Below are positions 52,114-60,106 of a DNA stretch of 64,000 nucleotides, one piece after another. Both the position numbers and the translations under genes were made by a program. Location: the NCBI RefSeq assembly GCF_050483325.1, contig NZ_JBCMYF010000014.1:1-64000 (forward strand). The letters run 5' to 3'. The first letter of the stretch is position 1, and the number at the start of each line of letters is the position of its first letter. The notes under the pieces were generated by a model, which was given only the letters and a program-made list of their open reading frames with translations, did no database searches and was not told the DNA's origin. Origin of the DNA: Bacillus_P idriensis_A. Its GTDB lineage: Bacteria; Bacillota; Bacilli; Bacillales; Bacillaceae.

Positions 52114-52140
52114 TATGGGATGCAAAATGCACGGGCAATT

Positions 52141-52350
52141 TCACTTTAGGTCCTTTAATTTGTTAAGTAATCGAAAATAGAAATACTCAGCCAATAATGT
52201 ACTAATGAACATTGTCCCAACAATAGATGAAATCACTTCAGGTGAGAAATTAAAAGTAATGTAATGCAGAATAATTAAAGTTAGAAACACGATTAACAAA
52301 GTGAATCTAAACTGCCTCTCAGTTTTCTTAATTAAATTTATGACGTTCAT
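52141..52350 (-). CDS. Small membrane protein
   Basis: 69 aa, two helices and basic ends (KKTERQFR, LLNKLKDLK). RBS GAGGTGA. Function unknown. Confidence 0.65.
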   Translation of the reverse strand: MNVINLIKKTERQFRFTLLIVFLTLIILHYITFNFSPEVISSIVGTMFISTLLAEYFYFRLLNKLKDLK

Positions 52351-52431
52351 CTATTCACCTCATTTACTTGTAATTGTCGTTCCTTAATTCATTGGCACTA
52401 AGTATAGATCTCCAATAATAGGTATTTCTTT

Positions 52432-52496
52432 AAACTGCCTTTCCAATAAGGGAAGACGACACTTTATTAAGCAATCGCCCCCGATTGTTGAATAAT
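52432..52496 (-). repeat. Array element copy 27
   Basis: Exact core at 52472-52487, with TTCCAATAAGGGAAGACGAC upstream, ending GTTGAATAA. It precedes a plus-strand gene, yet keeps the common orientation. Confidence 0.85.
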
Positions 52497-52573
52497 GCAA
52501 TTCAGCATACATATTCAATTTAAGCAAATAATATCCTGAATACTTCAACTAAAAATAGTAAAAGGAAGTGGTT

Positions 52574-53104
52574 ATTATTAGGATCGTTGTGCTAGTCTGC
52601 CTTTTATTTATTGGACCTTTAATTAAGTCGGCGAATGCAAGCGATAGTATTGATAGGACCTCGAGTGATTATTTTCAGATTGGTTACGGATACATCTATG
52701 AGGAACTTCAAATCAGTAGTGAGCACTTCAAAAAGAAAATTGTACTACCCAACAGGCTACCGCCAATAACATTTACTCATAGTTTTGGCCGGTTTTCTGA
52801 TTTAGATGGAAACCTCAATGACCAGTTTGAAGTTGTTTATGTAAATGAAGATAAACCTAAACATACTTACAGTTTATCAGTTAGGCCGGTTAGAAACGGT
52901 ATTAAGTTTAAAGATAAACACATAACACAAATCGTTACATTGAGGGACGGCAGCAATGCTATTTTTTCAAAAAGGGTAAGAGGTTTTAATCAATTGGTGG
53001 TTGAAAAGTTTGGCTTCCAATACATTTTGAGCATTCCTGATGAAGTGAATATAGACGCAAAAGAAGTATTAGCTGAAATCGCCAACTCAATATCTGATCA
53101 TTAA
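52574..53104 (+). CDS. Secreted protein, probably ATT start
   Basis: Signal peptide (IIRIVVLVCLLFIGPLIKSA, cleavage near ANAS), then about 155 residues of beta-rich domain (LPPITFTHSFGRFSDLDGNL). An in-frame GTG at 52568 touches the RBS AAAGGAA; the ATT at 52574 is spaced 6 bases and would put the positive Arg just before the helix. Function unknown. Plus-strand cassette. Confidence 0.6.
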   Translation: MIRIVVLVCLLFIGPLIKSANASDSIDRTSSDYFQIGYGYIYEELQISSEHFKKKIVLPNRLPPITFTHSFGRFSDLDGNLNDQFEVVYVNEDKPKHTYSLSVRPVRNGIKFKDKHITQIVTLRDGSNAIFSKRVRGFNQLVVEKFGFQYILSIPDEVNIDAKEVLAEIANSISDH

Positions 53105-53109
53105 CATCA

Positions 53110-53156
53110 AATCGGGGCGAGAATCTTCATCTATCGCCCCCGATTGTGTAATAAGG
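53110..53156 (-). repeat. Array element copy 28
   Basis: CTATCGCCCCCGATTGTGTA then ATAAGG; the palindromic core survives on one side. It lies between the plus-strand secreted protein and the next minus-strand gene. Confidence 0.75.
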
Positions 53157-53183
53157 ATTTGATTTATATTCCAAGGCAATAAT

Positions 53184-53366
53184 CTAAATATCTTTAGAAG
53201 ATAGTTCCTTTAAATAAGAAGAAATCTTAGATAGCTCAATAAGTATCATATACAGAGTCCCTATAATAACTCCTAAGAAAAGTCCAATTTCACCTACTAT
53301 AAAAGTACCAATTGAACTAAATAATGCAAAAACAAAAATTATTTTAACCTTTTCCTCATTACTCAA
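53184..53366 (-). CDS. Small membrane protein
   Basis: 60 aa, two helices (FVFALFSSIGTFIVGEIGLF, LGVIIGTLYMILIEL). TTG start with AGGAGG 8 bases upstream. Function unknown. Confidence 0.6.
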   Translation of the reverse strand: MSNEEKVKIIFVFALFSSIGTFIVGEIGLFLGVIIGTLYMILIELSKISSYLKELSSKDI

Positions 53367-53402
53367 AGTTTTTTCCTCCTGATGTCTTACTCATTTTTTA
53401 TT

Positions 53403-53467
53403 TTATTGAATTTCAACAAAAAGAGCATTAATCCTTCTTCAATTAATGCCCCCTTTAATGGAATAGC
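53403..53467 (-). repeat. Array element copy 29 (type B)
   Basis: TTCAACAAAAAGAGCATTAA and AATGCCCCCTTTAATGGAAT with mirrored outer arms. Confidence 0.65.
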
Positions 53468-53663
53468 TATTTTCACTATGGCTTATTATAATAATTCCAA
53501 AAAATTCTAAAATCGATCTTCATTCACTAGATTTTATTGTATAATTATGGTTATAAGCAACCCAAAGGGTATCGGAGATGTACAATAAATAATTACAACC
53601 GCATACTTTTATTCAAAGGATTTAAAACTTGTTTTTTAATTAACAAAAGGGAGGTCAATAAAT

Positions 53664-54134
53664 ATTAATAGTAAATTTAATGTAGTAATTTTTATTGTAT
53701 TTATCATACTCTTATCAGGATGTTCATTTTCAGAGAATGACACAATAAAAGTGTCAGTAGTTAAAGACAATTTACAATTCCAACTAATTTATCACCAAAA
53801 AACTACTAAGAATGAAGAGTTTTTGATCGAGTTAAAATTAGATTATATTGGCACCGATGAAGTACTATTGACTCACGGAAGTAATACTATAGATTATATT
53901 ATTATTAAAGATAAACAAAACGAGGTTGTTTACAAAAATATACCTGATTCTGAAAAATCCCTATTGACAGAAAAAATACAAAGAAATCATTCTGTAATTA
54001 AAGAAGTACGTCCATTAATTAAAGAAAAAGGAACTTATTATATTAGTGCAGCTACTTCTGATTTGAAAATTAATGATAAAGAAATTAGTGGAAAACGTTT
54101 TATTTTAAAAAATCAATTACTAGAAATAAAATAA
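53664..54134 (+). CDS. Lipoprotein, probably ATT start
   Basis: A typical lipoprotein signal, INSKFNVVIFIVFIILLSGC, then SFSEND, starts at ATT 53664, 9 bases after GGGAGG; a GTG at 53751 would remove the signal. Mature domain of about 130 residues, beta-rich (LIELKLDYIGTDEVLLTHGS). Function unknown. Third cassette with ATT in the ATG position. Confidence 0.6.
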   Translation: MNSKFNVVIFIVFIILLSGCSFSENDTIKVSVVKDNLQFQLIYHQKTTKNEEFLIELKLDYIGTDEVLLTHGSNTIDYIIIKDKQNEVVYKNIPDSEKSLLTEKIQRNHSVIKEVRPLIKEKGTYYISAATSDLKINDKEISGKRFILKNQLLEIK

Positions 54135-54340
54135 ACCTAAAGGCAGAACTCTCCTCTTAATAGGTAGAAAACCTTTTAGCGCTTATAAGACAAAAAAGAT
54201 TTGAGAAATTGTAACCTTGGTTGCTGCCATAGTCACTTCTTAAAATTGAAATCTTATAAGATCTATATATCTTCAATGTTCGTCAGGATAATGCTTTGCC
54301 GGGTTTATTTTTGATTCTCCGTACTTTTTAGCTTATATAC

Positions 54341-54408
54341 GATTTCTTAATTCCTCAATAAGAAAAGGCTATCCTCTTTACTGCTATCGCCCTCTATAAT
54401 GGAATATG
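54341..54408 (-). repeat. Array element copy 30
   Basis: TTCCTCAATAAGAAAAGGCT then ATCGCCCTCTATAATGGAAT, a decayed type A with type C end. Confidence 0.7.
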
Positions 54409-54416
54409 TATTACTA

Positions 54417-54854
54417 TCAACTAACGTAGGAATTTTCTTGTAATACTCTCTCGGCTTGTTTGATATTGTTTTTTAAATATTCATGCAGCTCAGTATTGGC
54501 AAGAATCTCAGAAGTAGTTAACCAAATAATGTCATCCACTTCTTGGCTGCATTTAGGATAAGGCTCCCCCGACTTATGTTTACATAGAAAAACAATATCA
54601 ATCACATTAATGCCTGATTCAGTAACAAAAGAAGAACTATTCACGTATTTGAGATCTGTAACTTCGCAGCCAACTTCTTCAAAAATTTCTCTTTTTAAAG
54701 TTCTTTCTAAAATATCTGTTGAAAACCCTTCAAGTTCGCATTTTCCGCCGACCAGTGAAAGAGTACCTCCTGCGTGTTCCTCATTTTCGCTCCTCAAGAT
54801 AAGAAGCCATCTATCGTCGTTATGAATGGCACCTTCTACATTAACTACGAACAT
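54417..54854 (-). CDS. Nudix hydrolase
   Basis: 145 aa. Nudix box: GGKCELEGFSTDILERTLKR and EIFEEVGCEV, one residue longer than standard between G and E. RBS GGGGGAA. Third Nudix gene of the array. Substrate unknown. Confidence 0.8.
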   Translation of the reverse strand: MFVVNVEGAIHNDDRWLLILRSENEEHAGGTLSLVGGKCELEGFSTDILERTLKREIFEEVGCEVTDLKYVNSSSFVTESGINVIDIVFLCKHKSGEPYPKCSQEVDDIIWLTTSEILANTELHEYLKNNIKQAERVLQENSYVS

Positions 54855-54899
54855 AAAAATTCCCCCTAATTAATTCAACATCCTTGTAGATTACAAGGT

Positions 54900-54947
54900 C
54901 GAATGCTGAAATCATTTTCATCAATCGCCCCCGATTGCGGAAGATAA
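54900..54947 (-). repeat. Array element copy 31
   Basis: Exact core at 54922-54937, ending GCGGAAGATAA; 45 bases from the HAD stop. Confidence 0.8.
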
Positions 54948-54991
54948 ATTATTTCACTGAAGGGAGTTATTCCTGACAAACCCCCATTGAC

Positions 54992-55675
54992 TTAACGATA
55001 TACTTTATTATTTTCACTTACATTGGATATGATTAAAGGCAGTTCCCCTAAATCATCAATCATTAAACTTGGCGTGAAATGCTTCCAGTGAATATCTTTT
55101 TTCCATATTGCTTTCATTCCTACGTTTTGAGCAGCTTGTACATCATTTTCGGGATGATCGCCAACATAAACACTTTGATTCGGCGGAACATCGAGTTGTT
55201 TTAAAGCTCTCAAAAAGATATTGGGGTCTGGTTTTTTTAGTCCTTCCCATTCCGATATTAAGATAGTTTGAAAATATTTTTCAATACCTAAAGCCTTTAT
55301 ATTATCCATTTGAAATTGCCCAATTCCATTTGTAATCATCCCCAAGATAAAGTCCTTATTCCTCAATTCCTCCAACATTTCAAATAGATTTTGAAAGGGG
55401 ATGCAATTATTCTTAAACTGGCTTATATAATCTTGAAGTAAGTCCTCCCAGGTTACACCTGTAATTTCAAGCTCTTCCTTAAGTTGTTGATATACTTTAT
55501 CTTTCCAAACATATCCTCGGTTATCGAGTTCTATAAATCGTTTAGTATATTTCTCTTTAGTTGTATGATTAACCCATTTATTCAATCTTTCATATTGTTT
55601 ATGAATAAATACCTTTATTGATTCATCTCTATTTAACAAAGTTCCATCTAAATCAAATATAACAACCTTAATCAT
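54992..55675 (-). CDS. HAD family hydrolase
   Basis: 227 aa. Motif I FDLDGTLLN, motif II ITNGIG, motif III lysine in GLKKPDPNIFL and motif IV VYVGDHPENDVQAAQN, all in order. C1 cap. Start set at the ATG at 55675; a longer GTG frame lacks a better RBS. Similar to YfnB-type/pyrophosphatase-like HADs. Substrate unknown. Confidence 0.85.
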   Translation of the reverse strand: MIKVVIFDLDGTLLNRDESIKVFIHKQYERLNKWVNHTTKEKYTKRFIELDNRGYVWKDKVYQQLKEELEITGVTWEDLLQDYISQFKNNCIPFQNLFEMLEELRNKDFILGMITNGIGQFQMDNIKALGIEKYFQTILISEWEGLKKPDPNIFLRALKQLDVPPNQSVYVGDHPENDVQAAQNVGMKAIWKKDIHWKHFTPSLMIDDLGELPLIISNVSENNKVYR

Positions 55676-55751
55676 TTTGCACCTCACTCCCCGACCACTT
55701 TCTTACTTCTATTCTATACTTTCAATCAACTTACCTCCTTCACAAAACTCA

Positions 55752-55826
55752 CCTGATAGCAAAACAGAAAAAAGGCCGCCGCAGCGATCCTCTCCTCAGC
55801 TATTGCCCCCGATTGCGAAATAGCAA
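55752..55826 (-). repeat. Array element copy 32
   Basis: AGGCCGCCGCAGCGATCCTC and TATTGCCCCCGATTGCG; the loop region is expanded relative to the consensus. Confidence 0.75.
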
Positions 55827-55861
55827 TTATTCATATTCAATGCAGCAATTGCGTCTGTTTT

Positions 55862-56221
55862 CTAATAATGGATAAAACTTGAGACAATATAGTAGATATA
55901 AACTATATAACTGATAGCGACCAAGAATATTGAACAAATATTTATAATCGTTGTGTGACCTACTTTTTTAAACCGGTGGTAAATGAGAGTAAGTATACAC
56001 AGTAATATTAATTGAAGTACTAATGTTACATAAAAGTACATATGTAGAGACGATTTAGATCCAACGTATATACCTGTACCCACCAATAACAAACCAAATA
56101 ATGAGATTCTAGCAGTAATCTTATTCATTCTACTGCTATTAAATTCCGCTATCTGAGCTAGAAGTAATGCTATTCCTAACACGATAAAACTGATTAAAAT
56201 ATGAAGTAAAAATACCAACAA
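55862..56221 (-). CDS. Membrane protein
   Basis: 119 aa, four hydrophobic helices. TTG start with GGGGAAG upstream. Ends in SSFIHY. No recognisable motif. Confidence 0.65.
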   Translation of the reverse strand: MLVFLLHILISFIVLGIALLLAQIAEFNSSRMNKITARISLFGLLLVGTGIYVGSKSSLHMYFYVTLVLQLILLCILTLIYHRFKKVGHTTIINICSIFLVAISYIVYIYYIVSSFIHY

Positions 56222-56252
56222 AATTTGCTTCCCCTATCTTCTCTAAAGTTTA

Positions 56253-56334
56253 ACCCACTCTTCCATTAAACTGCCCAATTCCTCAATAAGAAAAGGCGAT
56301 CCGCTTTGCTGCAATCGCCCCCGATTGTTGAAAA
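56253..56334 (-). repeat. Array element copy 33, full length
   Basis: Exact core at 56312-56327. Outer CTTCCATTAAACTGCCCAAT, then TCCTCAATAAGAAAAGGCGA and GATCCGCTTTGCTG. One of the best-preserved type A copies. Confidence 0.88.
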
Positions 56335-56384
56335 ACGATCCTTAACTGCTTCGGAGTTATCACAACAGGCTCCTTAGTTAGATA

Positions 56385-56726
56385 TTAAAAATCTAAACCA
56401 GAATACAACCTAGCTGTCGAAGAAGGAGAAAAAGTCACTTTGTATTTAGTATTCAGTTCTTTCTTCACTTTTTCTGTAAGTTGTTCACCTAATTTATTAT
56501 GAGTGTTTTCCAATTCAATTCCGTCGGGACGCAAAGTATCTTTATCCCAGTCAATCCACTCACCGTACATCATTACCCATCTCATAAGTTCATCTTTTAA
56601 CTCATCTGAAATAGGAACTTCCTCAATATCAAAGTTACTGCCGCATTGATTACACCAAATAGGATCTGTATCAACGTCACCTTCAACTTTTAAATCATAT
56701 GTTTCCTTGTGCTCAAAACATCGCAT
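56385..56726 (-). CDS. Hypothetical protein with possible zinc site
   Basis: 113 aa. MRCFEH and WCNQCGSNFD give three Cys and a His that could bind zinc, followed by an acidic helical part (DELKDELMRWVMMYGEWIDW). RBS AGAGGAGGG. Family not recognised. Confidence 0.65.
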   Translation of the reverse strand: MRCFEHKETYDLKVEGDVDTDPIWCNQCGSNFDIEEVPISDELKDELMRWVMMYGEWIDWDKDTLRPDGIELENTHNKLGEQLTEKVKKELNTKYKVTFSPSSTARLYSGLDF

Positions 56727-56773
56727 ACAAGACCCTCCTCTATTTAAACTTCATCTTGTTCATAAGGACTTTT

Positions 56774-56850
56774 TATTCTGCTATCCTGCCCAATTCTTAA
56801 CTAAAGGGACGATAACTATATTCAGCAATTGCCCCCGATTGCTTAATAAA
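56774..56850 (-). repeat. Array element copy 34
   Basis: TATCCTGCCCAATTCTTAAC then GCAATTGCCCCCGATTGCTT; loop partly lost. Confidence 0.75.
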
Positions 56851-56854
56851 GATT

Positions 56855-57199
56855 TCACTTTCGCTTCTCGTTTAACTGCTTCAACCAATCTTTAAACCAC
56901 TCATCAGGTAGCTTTTCTTTTGAATGGTCTAATTTCTGCAATTCTTCTAATGAATATGTATTTACTAAAAACAAATCCCATTGACATTCAATATCTCTTG
57001 CTATTTCAATAGCCATTGAAACATTCTCATCTAATTCAATACCTTCGTCGTTAGCAAATACCATTGTTAAGTTATCGCACCAATTAACAAAATCATAGTG
57101 CGAAAAGCTGTTTTCTTTTTTACATAGGTTATCCAATAATTTCTTTAAGTTTCCAACTGTATATGGGATTTTTATGCTCTTCTCAATACAATTCTCCAT
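56855..57199 (-). CDS. Hypothetical protein
   Basis: 114 aa, acidic, helical (FSHYDFVNWCDNLTMVFAND and DEWFKDWLKQLNEKRK). No membrane segment. Family unknown. It ends 5 bases from its element. Confidence 0.65.
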   Translation of the reverse strand: MENCIEKSIKIPYTVGNLKKLLDNLCKKENSFSHYDFVNWCDNLTMVFANDEGIELDENVSMAIEIARDIECQWDLFLVNTYSLEELQKLDHSKEKLPDEWFKDWLKQLNEKRK

Positions 57200-57216
57200 T
57201 TAAGAACCTCTTTATA

Positions 57217-57271
57217 TGTATTAAAGGGGACAATCACAATATGCTGCAATTGCCCCCGATTGTTGAATAAG
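57217..57271 (-). repeat. Array element copy 35
   Basis: AAAGGGGACAATCACAATAT then GCTGCAATTGCCCCCGATTG and GTTGAATAA, 1 base from the next stop. Confidence 0.8.
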
Positions 57272-57272
57272 A

Positions 57273-57404
57273 TTAGTTGGGTTTTTTCTCTAAGATACGT
57301 TTATAAACATTTGCTAAATCAAGTAATTTAAAGTCTCCATTATTAATCAATTTGGTTACTTTATTAGCTTCATACCAAGCTAAATCATAAAGTTGTTTAT
57401 CAAT
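57273..57404 (-). CDS. Small protein, ATT start or truncated
   Basis: 43-aa frame IDKQLYDLAWYEANKVTKLI, then NNGDFKLLDLANVYKRILEKKPN. The only initiator-like codon is ATT at 57404, after a G-rich stretch (GTTGGGGACTCC), and a stop lies five codons upstream of it. It could equally be the tail of a truncated gene. Confidence 0.4.
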   Translation of the reverse strand: MDKQLYDLAWYEANKVTKLINNGDFKLLDLANVYKRILEKKPN

Positions 57405-57479
57405 GGAGTCCCCAACCCTTTAATATTTCCCATCCGAATTTTGCATACATTACCACTAACCCTGAACAAATGTGGCAGC

Positions 57480-57515
57480 AAGTTTTACTAAAGCCCCCTA
57501 TTACTGAATCATGGC
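57480..57515 (-). repeat. Array element copy 36 (short palindrome)
   Basis: TTTACTAAAGCCCCCTATTA then CTGAATC; outer-arm type C. Confidence 0.6.
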
Positions 57516-57587
57516 AAAGAGTTAAAAAGTTATAATTGGTGATCGTCCAGGTTCACATAGAAAATAGAAATGTGCTGCTATCATTAG

Positions 57588-58088
57588 TTAAGCTATTTTA
57601 CGATGTTGCTTAATCACTTCTTCTACATAAGTTAGGAAATTAGTGTATGTGGGGTTCCCTTTTAAGAATTGTGCTACCACAGACAGAGGTAATATAACTA
57701 TATCTCTCTTTTTGGAGTAAAGAGCTGCCTCTTCTTCAATACACTTGTGTAAGACGTTAAGTTTAGAAGAATAATGATATACAGAATAGAACTCATACCA
57801 TTTAAAGTCCTGATTAATATCCCTTTTTATTACTTCTCCAATATATGCACCTAGTCTTAACACGAATATATCAAAATGATCATTTAAAAGTGTCGTACCA
57901 ACTTCCGAAGTCATTAATCGTTTTGTATATATATCAATATAGCGAATACTTTCAATAGTGAAATCTAAATTTCTCTTTGTAAGGTTCTCTTGATCCCAAG
58001 TATCGTTTGAGACATCCTTATACATCAATTCCGCTATACCTTTTAAATCATCTTTTATCAATTTTGTTCTGTTTATGAAACTAAACAT
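57588..58088 (-). CDS. Hypothetical protein
   Basis: 166 aa, helical with a Trp/Tyr-rich centre (WYEFYSVYHYSSKLNVLHKC). Start set at the ATG at 58088, 9 bases after AAAGGAG. No membrane segment. Family not recognised. Confidence 0.65.
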   Translation of the reverse strand: MFSFINRTKLIKDDLKGIAELMYKDVSNDTWDQENLTKRNLDFTIESIRYIDIYTKRLMTSEVGTTLLNDHFDIFVLRLGAYIGEVIKRDINQDFKWYEFYSVYHYSSKLNVLHKCIEEEAALYSKKRDIVILPLSVVAQFLKGNPTYTNFLTYVEEVIKQHRKIA

Positions 58089-58117
58089 ACAAGGAATCTC
58101 CTTTATCAATTATCTTC

Positions 58118-58190
58118 AAAATTATTTTGCCCTTTACTTTAATAAGAAGAGACAACACTTTGTTAAGCAATCGCCCCCGATTGTTTAATA
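58118..58190 (-). repeat. Array element copy 37
   Basis: Exact core at 58168-58183, with TTTGCCCTTTACTTTAATAA and GACAACACTTTGTTAAG. Confidence 0.85.
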
Positions 58191-58220
58191 AAAGAATTCA
58201 AGATATCACCTAGTCTGTTT

Positions 58221-58805
58221 TTAAAATTCCTCAATAATTTCTACAACTTCTATTTTCCCATTTACCAAAAGCTCCGGTAAATCGTTTTCTTCACCGTTTT
58301 GCCAATATTCTTTAGCTTGTTTCATTTTTTGTGAAAAAGGAACCCCATCTTCTTTTGGTAAGAGGTTTCCGTTCCCTTCAAATGATTTACCCTCCACACG
58401 CAGTTTAACAATCTGCAAAACTCTTCGATTGTACGAGTCGAATATTTTTTTCCATTTCAAAACATCACTATAGGTTTTAGCTGCATACAAACAAGAAAGC
58501 CGTGAAGGATATTCAGGATAATCTTTTAGTCTAACGATTTCAACTATAACTTCTCTTACAGCTCTCATTGTTTGATCCATATACTTTACTGCTACTACAG
58601 CATCGTCTTTATTCAACTTCAAGCCATTATCGGAGATACCACTTTGTAAGATCTGATCAAATGTTTCGCCTTTAGCATTTAATTGATTTGTTTCAAAAAA
58701 GAACCGGAACAAGGTATTGTATTCGTTATTGTCAAAGTTAATAATCTGACCAAGACTCATTTTATTCTTGGTAACTAGATGGTATACATTTATGACCTTG
58801 TTCAT
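58221..58805 (-). CDS. Hypothetical protein
   Basis: 194 aa, helical and basic/acidic mixed, with LSCLYAAKTYSDVLKWKKIF in the middle. Start at the ATG at 58805 with GGAGG upstream; a longer TTG frame overlaps the RBS. Family not recognised. Confidence 0.6.
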   Translation of the reverse strand: MNKVINVYHLVTKNKMSLGQIINFDNNEYNTLFRFFFETNQLNAKGETFDQILQSGISDNGLKLNKDDAVVAVKYMDQTMRAVREVIVEIVRLKDYPEYPSRLSCLYAAKTYSDVLKWKKIFDSYNRRVLQIVKLRVEGKSFEGNGNLLPKEDGVPFSQKMKQAKEYWQNGEENDLPELLVNGKIEVVEIIEEF

Positions 58806-58859
58806 TGATTTGATTTCCTCCAATGCTTTTCAATAATGTAGTTATATACCTGTTCAAAT

Positions 58860-59048
58860 TTAATCATTATCCCTAATAATAACCTTGGCCATTAGTCCAC
58901 CGACAATAGTTGTTAATCCAGCAAAAATCCCAGCATATATCCTTTTATCCCAGTCTATAAGAGAATTTGAAATAGGAACTACAGTGGCAGCAAAAACGCT
59001 CATAAGTATTATTTGAGGGAGGTTTAATTTCATTTTTAACTTTTCCAT
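58860..59048 (-). CDS. Small membrane protein
   Basis: 62 aa, two helices (IILMSVFAATVVPISNSLI and IYAGIFAGLTTIVGGLMAKV). RBS AAAAGGAGC. No element lies between it and the gene at 58221, so the two may form one cassette. Confidence 0.65.
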   Translation of the reverse strand: MEKLKMKLNLPQIILMSVFAATVVPISNSLIDWDKRIYAGIFAGLTTIVGGLMAKVIIRDND

Positions 59049-59137
59049 CGAAAGCTCCTTTTCAGACCAGAGAAATCCCTATTAGATAATACCAATTATT
59101 TCAAATGAGAATCTTAATAACAATACTATTTATATAA

Positions 59138-59190
59138 AAAAGGAGACTTATCTTGTTCCGGATAAGCCCCCAATAGTTCAAAATTACATA
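59138..59190 (-). repeat. Degenerate array element copy 38
   Basis: AAAGGAGACTTATCTTGTTC then GGATAAGCCCCCAATAGTTC; recognisable but decayed. Confidence 0.45.
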
Positions 59191-59207
59191 TAAGGAATTT
59201 ACAGCTT

Positions 59208-59420
59208 TTATTTTGTCAATTTTTGATCATTTTCTTCATATGGAGCTTCGTGTTTTGTGTCACTCATTGGTATTTCATTTGAATAATTCCGCACAAGACC
59301 ATTGTCTATGTCGTTTACCGGTGTATATTCATTGCTTGGCAGCTTGCGGTTTTTCCTTATAATTTTATAAAGAGAAAAAGCGACTACACCAATAATGACA
59401 GTAAGAAAGATGATTTCCAT
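59208..59420 (-). CDS. Small membrane-anchored protein
   Basis: 70 aa. N-terminal helix (IIFLTVIIGVVAFSLYKIIR) then a polar, acidic tail (MSDTKHEAPYEENDQKLTK). RBS CGAGGTG. Function unknown. Confidence 0.6.
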   Translation of the reverse strand: MEIIFLTVIIGVVAFSLYKIIRKNRKLPSNEYTPVNDIDNGLVRNYSNEIPMSDTKHEAPYEENDQKLTK

Positions 59421-59574
59421 TTGAACACCTCGTTTTTTTGACCTTCATTAACCTAATTCGCTTATGTATAAGATTATCCTGCTAAGGATTTATCTATTAA
59501 ATGGAAAAACCGCCCTTATGCAAATGAGAATCAAATTTAAAAAAATATACTTAATTCCAATAAAAGTTAATCAT

Positions 59575-59610
59575 ACTTATTCCATTAAACTGCCCTTTAA
59601 TTGAATAACT
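59575..59610 (-). repeat. Array element copy 39 (right end, short)
   Basis: TTATTCCATTAAACTGCCCT then TTAATTGAATAAC; outer arms only. Last copy before the right border. Confidence 0.6.
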
Positions 59611-59661
59611 GTTATTTCCATTTTAACATAATTGTCCAATATCCTGATTTAAAAATTCAAT

Positions 59662-59690
59662 GAAAAAGCACACCATATTATTGGTGTGCT
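59662..59690 (-). terminator. Terminator, minus strand
   Basis: The perfect 8-bp stem AGCACACC/GGTGTGCT is followed by TTTTTC on the minus strand. Confidence 0.6.
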
Positions 59691-59984
59691 AATTAGTTTG
59701 CTTTCTAACTTTTTGTATCTCTGAACCCAAAACGTGATAGCTGTTTATTGCATTTTTATCCTTGGTAGATTTAACCAATTAGGTTGCTCCGCATTAAGGT
59801 TTTTTGGTTTGATATAGTTCCATTTCTTAACTGTCACTTTCTGTAGAACTTCCTTTCATCCATAACTTTTAGCACAGGTTTTAGCACACTAAATAACATA
59901 TCAATTTTATGCTGGACAATAACCATTGTCCACTGGTTTTTTGGAGTGCTATTCCTACTGTTATTTCCATTACTAAAACACGTT

Positions 59985-60106
59985 ATACCTTGATATATCA
60001 ACAAAAGAAAGAGACCAAAACGCTTTGCGAATTGGTCTGCTAATTATAGTGCTATTTTGTATTTTCCCTCCCAAAACGGAACCCGTTATCCTGAGACTTC
60101 GGGTTT
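59985..60106 (-). ncRNA. Candidate structured RNA, right border copy
   Basis: On the minus strand: hairpin AACCCG...CGGGTT, then CCGTTTTGGGAGGGAAAA, ATTAGCAGACCAATTCGC and a terminator-like stem GACCAA/TTGGTC with TTTCTTTTG. GGTTCCGTTTTRGGAGGGAA is shared with the left copy with one mismatch. Inverse orientation to the left copy, both facing into the array. Confidence 0.5.

Noticed and set aside
54135..54340. Possible small minus-strand gene (MAATKVTISQIFFVL)
   Set aside because: Only 15 codons and no RBS of quality.
31568..58183. CRISPR array
   Set aside because: The 13 identical 16-mers are 0.3 to 5 kb apart with whole genes between them, vary outside the core, and no cas genes are visible.
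30236..59610. Prophage or integrative conjugative element
   Set aside because: No integrase, terminase, capsid, relaxase or type IV secretion genes. Gene content is small metabolic and hypothetical proteins.
30236..59610. Classical integron with intI and attI
   Set aside because: No tyrosine integrase gene can be seen anywhere in the window on either strand, so only the cassette-like part is claimed.
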